Notes under the pieces: generated by a model | Seen by the model: only the letters and a program-made list of their open reading frames with translations | Database searches by the model: none | Told to the model about the DNA's origin: nothing | Program-made: the position numbers and the translations under genes | Assembly (NCBI RefSeq): GCF_002899675.1 | Contig: NZ_PKUU01000026.1 | Span: 46,343 to 110,342 of the forward strand | Direction: 5' to 3' | Source: Clostridium sp. chh4-2 | GTDB taxonomy: Bacteria; Bacillota; Clostridia; Lachnospirales; Lachnospiraceae | Length of the DNA: 64,000 bases | Shown: positions 51,803-60,752 of the stretch, one piece after another | Numbering within the stretch: the stretch's first letter is position 1 | How the letters are laid out: each line of letters begins with the position of its first letter

Positions 51803-52687
51803 ATGAGATTATCAACATCAACGAATATATTATTTGCCAGGCCGGGCAGCCGGACGGTGCCGCTGAAAGAGACGCTGAGATTGGCAAGTGAGGCGGGATT
51901 TGACCGTTTTGATATGTGTTTTTACGACTGGGTTCTTCCGGGCTCTCCGTTTTTGACGGAGGGCTGGAGAGAATGGATCGAAGACACGGCACAGGAGATG
52001 AGGCGCCTTGGGGTGTCCTTCGGGCAATGCCATGCTCATTTTTATGATTTTTTATCACCGGATATGACGGAAGAGGAGAAGAAATACCAGCAGGAGTTGG
52101 TACTGCGCTCCATTGAATGCTGTGCGGTTTTGGGAGCCGGTGTATGCGTCACCCACCCGGAGACAGTCCGGGGAGATGTGCGTTTTATCAGCTCTTCCCG
52201 GAATGCCAACTATGAGTATTTTTCAAGGCTTATGGAGGAAGCGGGGCGGTTTGGAATCTCCCTCGCCATCGAGAATATGTGCGATTATTCCATGGCGCCT
52301 TTGAGAAAATACTGTTCCAGTCCGGAAGAACTGGTGGATTTAATCAACACGATTCACATTCCGGAGATCGGCATCTGCTGGGATTTTGAACATGGAGAGA
52401 TCATGAGACAGGATCAGCGGGCCGCTCTGCTTCATATCGGGAAACGCCTGATGGCTACCCATGTGTCGGATACTCACAGCATGACCGACGCATCTTTGAT
52501 GCATGTGATGCCCTTCTTTGGGAATATGGATTGGGAGATTATCATGAAGACGCTGAAGGAAATCGGGTACCGGGGAGATTTTTCGTTTGAGGCTCATAAT
52601 TATGCTAACCGGCTGCCGGATGAGGTGCTTCCTACAGCATTGAAGTTAAGTTTTGAAATCGGACAGCATCTGCTGTCCCTTGGCTAG
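51803..52687 (+). CDS. Sugar phosphate isomerase/epimerase family protein (TIM barrel)
   Basis: 294 residues. Xylose-isomerase-like barrel of the AP-endonuclease-2 superfamily: GFDRFDMCFYDW, LAIENMCDY (metal Glu), EIGICWDFEHGEIM (metal Asp/His), THVSDTHS (His) and DFSFEAHNY (final Glu). These enzymes isomerise or epimerise sugars or inosose-type polyols. It closes the GntR operon and probably converts the released sugar. AAAGGAG is eight bases before the ATG. The 58-bp perfect palindrome follows four bases after the stop. Confidence 0.88.
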   Translation: MRLSTSTNILFARPGSRTVPLKETLRLASEAGFDRFDMCFYDWVLPGSPFLTEGWREWIEDTAQEMRRLGVSFGQCHAHFYDFLSPDMTEEEKKYQQELVLRSIECCAVLGAGVCVTHPETVRGDVRFISSSRNANYEYFSRLMEEAGRFGISLAIENMCDYSMAPLRKYCSSPEELVDLINTIHIPEIGICWDFEHGEIMRQDQRAALLHIGKRLMATHVSDTHSMTDASLMHVMPFFGNMDWEIIMKTLKEIGYRGDFSFEAHNYANRLPDEVLPTALKLSFEIGQHLLSLG

Positions 52688-52691
52688 CCGG

Positions 52692-52749
52692 AAATTTACA
52701 TCAAGGGTGAAGGCATTTTCGAAAATGCCTTCACCCTTGATGTAAATTT
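52692..52749. repeat. Small palindrome family member, perfect 58-bp palindrome without spacer
   Basis: 52692-52720 is exactly complementary to 52721-52749 (halves meet at TTTTC-GAAAA). It lies between two convergent genes, nearly touching both stops, and could end transcription from both sides; flanking A and T runs fit this. Confidence 0.9.
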
Positions 52750-52754
52750 TTAAG

Positions 52755-53312
52755 CTACGGCAGATAGTAATTGATGTCATCAGACGGCCATAAGCTGAGG
52801 TCAAAATCATATTCCGAGGAGGAACCGGAAAAGTAGATGGAACCTTTTCCGGTTTTTGTATGGACTGTCGTATCAATTTCTAATGTCTGATCGCCATCCG
52901 TTTCCATGTTTGCCAAAGTGACGGATGTTCCGTCTGAATCCAGGTATATGAGCTGGATTTCTCCCATCACCCGCGTAATCGATCCCTTTACCGTGAGATC
53001 CGTATCCTCAGGCGCTTCTATTTTTATCAGTCCGCGCTGTTCTTTTAAAATAATTTTGCCGCTTAATTCATAGTGGTCTTTTTCTGCATGGGCATGAAGG
53101 GGATTATAATAAGTCTGGGTAATCCCGCCGGTTTCCGTATCGCCGGCTTCCACTGCTTCGAATGCGGAATGGTCATCAGTTTCAATTGGCTCTATGAGCT
53201 CTGCTGCTGATGCAGAGCTGATCTCGACGGAAGCATTTGACCGGGAATTCACCGGAGAAGAACAGCCGGTGCAAAGCAAACATATGGCTAATAATAAAAT
53301 CCTTTTTTTCAT
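52755..53312 (-). CDS. Lipoprotein of unknown function
   Basis: 185 residues from ATG 53312. The signal ends in LCTG-C (Cys16). A Ser/Glu-rich linker runs to about 60, then a beta-rich domain (YELSGKIILKEQRGLIKIEAP, GEIQLIYLDSDGTSVTLA, GKGSIYFSGSSSEYDFDLSLW). The plan is like the lipoprotein at 36348. No function is recognised. AAGGGA lies upstream. It is the last gene of a minus-strand pair with 53413. Confidence 0.7.
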   Translation of the reverse strand: MKKRILLLAICLLCTGCSSPVNSRSNASVEISSASAAELIEPIETDDHSAFEAVEAGDTETGGITQTYYNPLHAHAEKDHYELSGKIILKEQRGLIKIEAPEDTDLTVKGSITRVMGEIQLIYLDSDGTSVTLANMETDGDQTLEIDTTVHTKTGKGSIYFSGSSSEYDFDLSLWPSDDINYYLP

Positions 53313-53412
53313 TGGAAGAGATTCCCTTCTGTTTTTATCTGCCTGACGGCAAACGATGTATGAGCCTATTATACCGTCTGGCGGTAAGGCTGTCACCTTT
53401 CATTTCTTACGA

Positions 53413-53802
53413 TTATTTCCGGGAGAAGGGCCACCAATCACGGTCAATTTTTTCCATTAATCTCTGCCGGACAGTTTCTCTGGACAGGTTGGAGGTGAAT
53501 AAGATCTCAATCTCGTATTTTCTGCTGGAATTACGCGAATCGTTATGATGGATATAGGCATCAAAGTCGTATTCGATATCATCGACCATAAGGATCATAT
53601 CGTGATCGGTAAATTCTACTTTTTTGGGCTTTTTAAACCGTAATAGTTTCCGCCCGGTCTTTTTAATCAGATGAAAGTAATCATTGACTATGGTATCAAT
53701 GTCTTCTTCAGACCCGCCGTTATTTAATTTATCAATTGCATTCATCAGCCGGTCCTCTATATCGGGCACAAAAAAATACAGTAATTTCTCTAATATACTC
53801 AC
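53413..53802 (-). CDS. Hypothetical protein
   Basis: 129 residues, not recognised. Helical and charged N-terminal half (LEKLLYFFVPDIEDRLMNAIDKLNN, DIDTIVNDYFHLIKKTGRKLLRF) and a beta-type second half (MILMVDDIEYDFDAYIHH, YEIEILFTSNLSRETVRQRLMEKI). No signal peptide or membrane helix. Coding status is supported by a GGGGATC-type ribosome site upstream and by codon pattern; it sits 100 bases before the lipoprotein on the same strand. Confidence 0.6.
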   Translation of the reverse strand: MSILEKLLYFFVPDIEDRLMNAIDKLNNGGSEEDIDTIVNDYFHLIKKTGRKLLRFKKPKKVEFTDHDMILMVDDIEYDFDAYIHHNDSRNSSRKYEIEILFTSNLSRETVRQRLMEKIDRDWWPFSRK

Positions 53803-53990
53803 AGATGATCCCCTCCGATTAATCCAAAGACTTCTTATGTTCTACTATAATGCGGCCCTGGCTGCAATGCAAGAAAAATACCACAAATTTCCTGATCCAT
53901 GATAAAATAATAGCCAAATGGAAAAAGCAGGAGCGCCTGCACAAGTGCGAAAAGGCTGAACTGCTGTAAATGTGAGCGGAGGACTTGAAA

Positions 53991-55769
53991 ATGTGGATTG
54001 ACAAAAAGCAGGAACTGAAAACTTCATATTACCGCAGTTTTATTGCCTTGATTGCGGTTCCGATCCTGCTGATCATCCTCATTTCCACAGGGATTATCCG
54101 ATCCATGATGCGGGATGCGGCCATCAAAACGATCAGGCGGGCCCAGGATAATATTGTATCCACGCTCAACACGGAAATAAAAGATGTTTCCATGCGGCTG
54201 TCCCATCTGATTTATGTCAATGATAATGAAATCATGAAAAAGGCGGCCAGGACGGATACGGATGATATCGCAAATCTTCATGCGGCGGCCGGAGATCTGA
54301 CCGAGTCCTTTAACTATGCCATGGTTCCGGTTCAGGATGTGCTGTCCACAATCTTCTATATGAAAAGCGGCAGGTCTACCTATATGAAGGACGACGTCCT
54401 TTTAGCAGATGAAGAGGTGAAGGAATCCGACTGGTATCAGGCGGCTTTAAAGGATAAGAATATGGTAAAAACCGGTTTTTATAATACGGGTGTCACATTT
54501 TCCTACCGGGTGTCCAATGCCTTTACTCTGGCGGCGGGCCTGTCTCCCGGGATCGATGTGGACCGGGACGGCAATATTGAGATGGTAGCCGTATTTGTGT
54601 CCTCTAAGGTGGGCAATCTGATCCGGGATTATGATAAGGAAGGCGTGCTGGGTTCCACGATGATTCTTGGAAAGGATGGGGAAATCCTCTTTGACAGGCA
54701 GAATGCCGGGGAACTTTTGCCGGAAAACAAAGCATTTTTAAAAGAAGGGGTAACGAAAGAGCGGATAAAAGGGAAACAGTACGTTTATGTGACGTCCCAG
54801 GAGCCGGAGAGCGGATGCAGGATTGTGAGCGTGGTGGCTTCGGAGACGCTGACAAAATCATTTAACAGGACTGCGATGGCAATAATTGCGGTTACTTTGT
54901 TCCTGTTCCTGTTGTTCTATTTTTTCTCCAGCTATTTCCTCAAAAATATTATCGAACCCATTCACAACACCGTGGAAGGGATGAAAAAAGTGGAGGAAGG
55001 AAACTTAAACGTTCATGTGGAACCGGCAGGGCAGGCGGAACTGTGCACCATGATCCATTCCTTCAATCAGATGACCCGTCATCTGGGGCAGCTGATCCAG
55101 GACAACGAGGAACACCAGCAGAAGAAGCATGAGGCGGAGATACGGGCGCTCCAATCCCAGATCAATCCTCATTTCCTCGTAAATTCTCTGAGTTCCATCC
55201 GGTTTATCGCCCAGGTATCCAAGTTTGATTCCATAGCCAGGATGGCGGAAGCGCTGATGAAGATTCTGTCCTGCTCCTTCCGCAGCAACTCCGGGTTTTA
55301 TACGCTGAAAGAGGAACTGGAGGTATTGGATAGTTTTATCTATCTGATGCAGATCCGGTATTCCAACGGATTTGAAATCGAATATGAGATTGAGGATGCC
55401 TGTTTGGACTGTCTGCTTCCGCGGCTGATTTTACAGCCTGTGGTGGAAAATTCCATCGTCCATGGCTTTACCGAACTGATAGACGAGATCGGAAAGATAC
55501 GGATATCGGCCCGGCAGCAGGAACATGTTCTGGTCATTCAGATCGAAGATAATGGAAAAGGCATGACTCAGGAAGAGATCAGAAGTATTTTCGATAAGGA
55601 AGACAGGGAAAAACAAGAGAATCAGAGCATCGGCATCACCAACGTCAATACCAGGCTGGTGCTGAACTATGGAAATGACTGTGAATTTACGATGAAGAGT
55701 GAAAAGGGAGTTTATATGAGGACCGTGATCCGGCTTCCGATCAGGCGAAAGGGGGACAAGGACCGATGA
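53991..55769 (+). CDS. YesM-type sensor histidine kinase
   Basis: 592 residues from ATG 53991 (GGAGG at 53978-53982). TM1 about 15-38, an extracellular Cache-like domain, TM2 about 295-318, HAMP, then the His_kinase family domain with phospho-histidine in QSQINPHFLVNSLSSIRF, and the ATPase parts QPVVENSIVHGF, IEDNGKGMTQEEI and SIGITNVNTRL. Such kinases sense carbohydrates outside the cell, often through a binding protein. The regulator gene overlaps its end by four bases, and a CUT1 importer and beta-galactosidase follow. Confidence 0.93.
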   Translation: MWIDKKQELKTSYYRSFIALIAVPILLIILISTGIIRSMMRDAAIKTIRRAQDNIVSTLNTEIKDVSMRLSHLIYVNDNEIMKKAARTDTDDIANLHAAAGDLTESFNYAMVPVQDVLSTIFYMKSGRSTYMKDDVLLADEEVKESDWYQAALKDKNMVKTGFYNTGVTFSYRVSNAFTLAAGLSPGIDVDRDGNIEMVAVFVSSKVGNLIRDYDKEGVLGSTMILGKDGEILFDRQNAGELLPENKAFLKEGVTKERIKGKQYVYVTSQEPESGCRIVSVVASETLTKSFNRTAMAIIAVTLFLFLLFYFFSSYFLKNIIEPIHNTVEGMKKVEEGNLNVHVEPAGQAELCTMIHSFNQMTRHLGQLIQDNEEHQQKKHEAEIRALQSQINPHFLVNSLSSIRFIAQVSKFDSIARMAEALMKILSCSFRSNSGFYTLKEELEVLDSFIYLMQIRYSNGFEIEYEIEDACLDCLLPRLILQPVVENSIVHGFTELIDEIGKIRISARQQEHVLVIQIEDNGKGMTQEEIRSIFDKEDREKQENQSIGITNVNTRLVLNYGNDCEFTMKSEKGVYMRTVIRLPIRRKGDKDR

Positions 55770-57331
55770 AAAATGTGTTGATTGTGGATGACGATACCAT
55801 TGTCAGAATAACGCTTCACGCTTTGGTAAAATGGGAAGATTTAGGGTATCAGATCGTGGCGGACGCCATTCATGGGGAGCAGGCGCTGCAATGTCTGAAG
55901 GAGCATGACATTGACCTGGTGATTACGGATATGAAGATGCCGGTTATGGATGGAATCGGTCTTTTAAAGGAGATGAACCGCCTTCCGAGGATGCCTAAGG
56001 TGCTGGCACTCAGCGGTTATGACGATTTTACTCTGGTAAGAGATGCCTTCCGCCTGGGAGCTCTTGACTATCTTTTAAAAGCCGATCTAAATGAAGAGCT
56101 TTTGACATCCATGCTGGAGCGCCTGAACCGGGAAGAGTGGGGACAGAGCGGGGAACGTGGAGACGAAAAGGTTTCCGATCAGGCCGAAGAAGTATTTGGC
56201 GGGCGTCAGCTGGCGGATCTTGCCGTAGGAAGACGGGAAAAGCATCCGGGATTTCCAAGCGGAGAATATCTGGTGGTTCAGTTTGAGATCGAAGATTTCC
56301 TGCGCCATGCGGGCCGGTTTGACGGAAGTTTGGAAGAACAGCTGACAAAGCCAATGCTGGAATTTGCAGGACAGATTCCCAGAGTGGTGGCCCACTGCGT
56401 GCTGGGAACCATTTCTCCCTCCCGCTATGTGATGCTGTACTGCATTAACGATAAAGAGCAGTATAGGGAAAATGTGGTTTCCACCTGCCGGCAGCTGTGC
56501 AGGGTCTGGAATAACTATATGAATCTTTCCGTTTCCGCCGGAATCAGCAGTATGGGGAACGGCTGTTCTCAGTTTTTAGACAGATTTGAGGAGGCGGGAC
56601 AACAGCTGAGACTCAGGTATTTAAAAGGCCAGGCGCAAATCTGCTATCCTTGGGAAAAGGATGCGGTAATCTTTTCCCAGGTGCAGGAGGCAGGAACGGT
56701 CTATGAAAAACTGCTTCACGGTCTGCTGGTCGGCGATGAGCTGACGGTGAATGAAGAAAAGAAATCGTTATTCGGGGAATTTTACCAAAACGGGCTGGAA
56801 CCGGCAAAAGAGAGGTGCCTGCAGCTGATCTGTCAGCTGGCATGGCTGCTTCAGGACAGCCACGACGATATCAATTCCCTGTTTGCGGACGAAGTGAATT
56901 ATTATGAGAAGATCCACCGGATTTTCGAGATGCGGAATTTGGAATTGTGGATGAATAATTATTTCAGATGGATCATGGATTATGCCCGGAATCATCAGGA
57001 CAGAAAACAGACGGATCTGATGATCCGGGCCAAACGGTTTATCATGGACAATTATGCCAATCCGGAGCTTTCGCTCGGAAGCGTGGCCGGATATATCGGG
57101 TTGAATGAAAAATATTTCAGCTCCAGGTTTACAAAAGAGGAGGGCACCACATTCAGCAATTACCTGACCGAGGTCCGCATACGCAAGGCCAGGGAGCTGA
57201 TGGATAAGACAGACTTAAAGATGTACGAAATCAGCCAGCAGGTAGGATACAATAATGTGGAGCATTTTACCAGAGTGTTTAAAAAAGTGTGCCGGATGAG
57301 CCCGGGCAGCTACCGCAAAGGAGAGGTTTGA
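55766..57331 (+). CDS. YesN-type response regulator with AraC DNA-binding domain
   Basis: 521 residues. N-terminal receiver (VDDDTIVRITLHALVKWEDL; phospho-acceptor in LVITDMKMPVMDG; lysine in YLLKADLNEEL), a long middle region, and a C-terminal AraC double helix-turn-helix (ELSLGSVAGYIGLNEKYFSSRFTKEEG and MYEISQQVGYNNVEHFTRVFKKVCRMSP). It overlaps the kinase gene by four bases. It probably activates the importer and beta-galactosidase genes downstream, whose promoter should lie in 57332-57430. Confidence 0.93.
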   Translation: MKNVLIVDDDTIVRITLHALVKWEDLGYQIVADAIHGEQALQCLKEHDIDLVITDMKMPVMDGIGLLKEMNRLPRMPKVLALSGYDDFTLVRDAFRLGALDYLLKADLNEELLTSMLERLNREEWGQSGERGDEKVSDQAEEVFGGRQLADLAVGRREKHPGFPSGEYLVVQFEIEDFLRHAGRFDGSLEEQLTKPMLEFAGQIPRVVAHCVLGTISPSRYVMLYCINDKEQYRENVVSTCRQLCRVWNNYMNLSVSAGISSMGNGCSQFLDRFEEAGQQLRLRYLKGQAQICYPWEKDAVIFSQVQEAGTVYEKLLHGLLVGDELTVNEEKKSLFGEFYQNGLEPAKERCLQLICQLAWLLQDSHDDINSLFADEVNYYEKIHRIFEMRNLELWMNNYFRWIMDYARNHQDRKQTDLMIRAKRFIMDNYANPELSLGSVAGYIGLNEKYFSSRFTKEEGTTFSNYLTEVRIRKARELMDKTDLKMYEISQQVGYNNVEHFTRVFKKVCRMSPGSYRKGEV

Positions 57332-57430
57332 GAAACATCTAACCATATATCAAGAAATCCAACCTTTGTTCATGGAGAAACACAAACGGAAATGATAAGA
57401 TAAATCCATCAAAACAAGGGAGGTATTACA

Positions 57431-58819
57431 ATGAGAAAGAGATTAGCAGCATTGGGATTATGCGCGGCCATGGCAGTAGGGGCGGTTTCAGGATGCTCTT
57501 CATCCAGCAGCCCGGCTTCCGGTACGACGGAAAAAACGGGGGATACCGCGGCCGTTCAGACCGGGGCAGCAGAAGCAGGATCTTCAGAAGCAGGAGCGGC
57601 AGCAGAGGACTTGGAAGGAAGCCTGGTTTTTGCCATCTGGGACAATAACCTGATGGAATACATAGATGAAAATGACATGGTTGGCAAATTCCAGGAAAAA
57701 TATCCCAATGCGGATATTGAAGTGGAAAAAATAAAAGACGATTCCGAATACTGGAATGCTATGAAGATGCGTACATCGGCAAACCAGCTTCCGGACGTGA
57801 TGTTTAATAAACCGTTTACATTATCCAGATTCAAAGATTATCTGATCGATTTATCCGGTCTGGACGCAGCCAAGAACAACGAACTGGCTTCCGGATATGC
57901 CATTGACGGAAAGATCTTAGGCGTTCCTATGACGGCCGGTTATGAATATGTATTTTACTGGAAGGATATGTTTAAAGAAGCGGGCGTAGAAGTTCCAACC
58001 ACATGGGATGAGCTGAAAACAGCGGCTGAGACGCTTCAGGCCTATTACGGCAAGGACAACCCGGATTTCATGGCAATCGGCCTTGGCGCAAAAGACGAAT
58101 GGCCGGACTATCCGTATATGGAATTTATGCCTGCGCTGGAAGGCGGAAACGGACAGAACTGGAATGACATGGCTAAGACAGATGCTCCGTTTGCAGAAGG
58201 CACAGATATCAGAAAAGCATACGACAAAGTATATGATTTATTCACCACCGATGTATTTGGCAAAGATCCGCTCGGAATGGGAAGCGATCAGGTAACCTCT
58301 TTATTTGCACAGAAACAGGCTGCAATTCTGGCGCTGGGCGACTGGGGACTTCAGAATATCCAGAACGGCGCAGATGATCTTTCCGAACTTGGAACCTTCT
58401 ATCTGCCTGTGAGAGACAGCAAAGACGATCCGTTCCGCGTAATCGTTCAGGGCGATTCCTTTATGGGAGTAACCACACACAGCAAGAATCCGGAACTGGC
58501 AAAGGCATTTGTGGAATGGTTTTACAGTGAAGACTGGTATCCCGGATACATTAACTATGTAACAAGCGCTTCTTCCATGACCAATTTCCCTAAGGAAAAA
58601 GACCCGATTCTGGCAGAAGCAGATGCGCTGCAGCCGGATATGGAACTGGTTATGTATGACGGAGGCAGTGACGATTTCCAGGCAATCCAGAATGAAATCG
58701 CATTTGACTATAAGAAACTGGGCGCTCAGATGTTTACAGAAGGCTTTGATTTAACCAAGGAGTTAGATGCTCTCAATGAGAAATGGGCGGGAGCCAGAGC
58801 TAAGCTGGGAATCAAATAG
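57431..58819 (+). CDS. ABC sugar-binding lipoprotein
   Basis: 462 residues. Signal ending in VSG-C near residue 22, then a Ser/Ala/Gly-rich linker and a family 1 solute-binding fold (LVFAIWDNNLMEYIDENDMV, LPDVMFNKPFTLSRFKDYL, KILGVPMTAGYEYVFYWKDMFKEAGVEVPTTWDEL in two parts). It belongs with the permeases at 58956 and 59850. A terminator-like hairpin after the gene may reduce read-through, giving more binding protein than permease. Confidence 0.92.
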   Translation: MRKRLAALGLCAAMAVGAVSGCSSSSSPASGTTEKTGDTAAVQTGAAEAGSSEAGAAAEDLEGSLVFAIWDNNLMEYIDENDMVGKFQEKYPNADIEVEKIKDDSEYWNAMKMRTSANQLPDVMFNKPFTLSRFKDYLIDLSGLDAAKNNELASGYAIDGKILGVPMTAGYEYVFYWKDMFKEAGVEVPTTWDELKTAAETLQAYYGKDNPDFMAIGLGAKDEWPDYPYMEFMPALEGGNGQNWNDMAKTDAPFAEGTDIRKAYDKVYDLFTTDVFGKDPLGMGSDQVTSLFAQKQAAILALGDWGLQNIQNGADDLSELGTFYLPVRDSKDDPFRVIVQGDSFMGVTTHSKNPELAKAFVEWFYSEDWYPGYINYVTSASSMTNFPKEKDPILAEADALQPDMELVMYDGGSDDFQAIQNEIAFDYKKLGAQMFTEGFDLTKELDALNEKWAGARAKLGIK

Positions 58820-58838
58820 CAAACAGCAGTAAAAAAGT

Positions 58839-58876
58839 AAGGGGATAGGGCTTTCGCATAATGTCCTGTCCCTTTT
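58839..58876 (+). terminator. Terminator-like attenuating hairpin after the binding-protein gene
   Basis: AAGGGGATAGG pairs with CCTGTCCCTT (one bulge, one mismatch), followed by a T run at 58872-58877. It lies inside the operon, between binding protein and permeases. Confidence 0.55.
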
Positions 58877-58955
58877 TATGCCCAAAATCAGCGCCGGACG
58901 TCATTGTCTGATGTTTGATTCTGCCAATAAATTAGAAAAATAGAGGGAGGCATCT

Positions 58956-59849
58956 ATGAATTCACTGGAAAAGCAAAAAAAGAGATTCATTATATGTTCA
59001 CTGCTCATACCGATGGCACTGCTGACCGGATTCGTTGTATTTCCGGCAATCGATTTGATCCGTATGAGTTTTACCAATTGGGACGGTTATTCAGCCAGCT
59101 ACAGCTGGATCGGAATTGATAATTACATCGGAATGCTGCACAATAAAGATCTGTGGCTTTCCCTGAGAAACAACGCGGTATATTTTGCAGGCCATCTGAT
59201 CTTTATTCCCATAGAACTGGCTTTTGCAGTTCTTCTCACATCAAAACTCCGGGCGGCGAAATTTTATAAGACGATGGTGTTCATGCCTTATATCATCAAC
59301 GGCGTTGCAATATCCTATGCATTTTCCTACTTCTTTTCCCCGATTAACGGAGCGTTTGATGGAATTCTCACTTTATTCCATTTGGAATCACTGATACATA
59401 ACTGGCTGTCCGATACGAAAATCGTCAATTTCGTGTTAACCAGCGTATCGCTGTGGCGCTTTTCCGGTTATCACGTGATTCTTTTCATGGCGGCTCTCCA
59501 ATCTCTTCCTCAGGATGTGCAGGAAGCGGCGGCAGTGGACGGGGCTAACGCATGGCAGCTTTTCCGCCATATCCAGATTCCGGCCATCATGCTGATGGTG
59601 GATTTCGTTCTGTTTGACAATATCCGCGGAGCGCTCCAGGTATTCGATATCCCTTACGTTATGACCAGTGGCGGCCCCGGTTACGCGTCCTCCACCTTCA
59701 CGTTATACACCATCGACACCGCATTTAAATACAGCAATTTCGGGTTGGCTTCCACCATGGCGGTTGCGATTATGCTGATGATCGTGGTGATCTATGTGAT
59801 TCAGAACAAGGTGATTCACGGAATAATCGGAAAAGGAGGGAATAAATAG
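58956..59849 (+). CDS. CUT1 ABC sugar-transporter permease (MalF/UgpA type)
   Basis: 297 residues. Six helices with EAA loop QEAAAVDGANAWQLFRHIQIPAIML and the conserved end TSGGPGYASSTFTLYTI. GGGAGG precedes the ATG. The second permease starts on the base after its stop codon. As in the other CUT1 cluster, no ATPase gene is present. Confidence 0.93.
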   Translation: MNSLEKQKKRFIICSLLIPMALLTGFVVFPAIDLIRMSFTNWDGYSASYSWIGIDNYIGMLHNKDLWLSLRNNAVYFAGHLIFIPIELAFAVLLTSKLRAAKFYKTMVFMPYIINGVAISYAFSYFFSPINGAFDGILTLFHLESLIHNWLSDTKIVNFVLTSVSLWRFSGYHVILFMAALQSLPQDVQEAAAVDGANAWQLFRHIQIPAIMLMVDFVLFDNIRGALQVFDIPYVMTSGGPGYASSTFTLYTIDTAFKYSNFGLASTMAVAIMLMIVVIYVIQNKVIHGIIGKGGNK

Positions 59850-60683
59850 ATGAAAAAGCGTACATTACTGCAGTTGTTAAAGCAGATCATCTGTATCGGA
59901 ATGGTTTTAATTGTGCTGGCTCCGATTGTGCTGACCCTGTTTGCGGCCTTGAAGACGAAAGCGGATATGGTAAAGACTTCCCCACTTCTGCTTCCTCCCT
60001 TTGCGCGCATCACGCTTGAAAACTTTATGAAGGTTTTAGGGGATAAATACCTGATAATCGGTTTTAAAAATACGGGAATCATTCTGGCGGTCAGCATTTT
60101 CTTCAACGTCATGTTCGGAACCATGACCGCATTTATCCTGGAACGTTTCCAGTTCCGGTTTAAAAATGTAATCATGTCCATGTTCTTTTTAGGAATGCTG
60201 ATTCCAAGCTTTGTAACTGAGATTGCCAGGTTTAAAATCATCAACGGCCTGGGGCTCTATAACACGTTAGGGGCTCCCATCGTGATCTACGTGGCCTCCG
60301 ACCTGATGCAGCTCTACATCTACCGCCAGTTCATCTCCACGCTGTCGGTTTCTCTGGATGAGAGCGCGCTGCTTGACGGCTGTTCCTATTTCGGGCTGTA
60401 CCGGAGGATTATTCTTCCGCTTTTAGCGCCTGCTACGGCCACCGTTATCATCATCAAAGCCATTACAATTATCAACGATATGTATATTCCATATTTATAT
60501 ATGCCTAAAAATAAACTGCGCACGCTGACCACATTCCTGATGAACTATGCCAACGCGCAGCAGGGCTCCTGGCAGAAACTGGCGGCCGGGATCATCATCA
60601 TCATGCTTCCGACCATTTTAATCTACCTGTTTTTCCAAAAATATATTTTGGCAGGTATTGCAGCCGGGGCTGTTAAGGAGTAA
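59850..60683 (+). CDS. CUT1 ABC sugar-transporter permease (MalG/UgpE type)
   Basis: 277 residues, six helices. EAA loop ESALLDGCSYFGLYRRIILPLLAPAT. Begins immediately after the first permease, so translation is coupled. It completes the importer, probably for a beta-galactoside given the following gene. Confidence 0.93.
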   Translation: MKKRTLLQLLKQIICIGMVLIVLAPIVLTLFAALKTKADMVKTSPLLLPPFARITLENFMKVLGDKYLIIGFKNTGIILAVSIFFNVMFGTMTAFILERFQFRFKNVIMSMFFLGMLIPSFVTEIARFKIINGLGLYNTLGAPIVIYVASDLMQLYIYRQFISTLSVSLDESALLDGCSYFGLYRRIILPLLAPATATVIIIKAITIINDMYIPYLYMPKNKLRTLTTFLMNYANAQQGSWQKLAAGIIIIMLPTILIYLFFQKYILAGIAAGAVKE

Positions 60684-60752
60684 GATAGGTGCGAAAAGAC
60701 AACCATTGGAAGGCTGAACTTGTTAAGGCAGACATCTTAGAGGAGGAACAAT

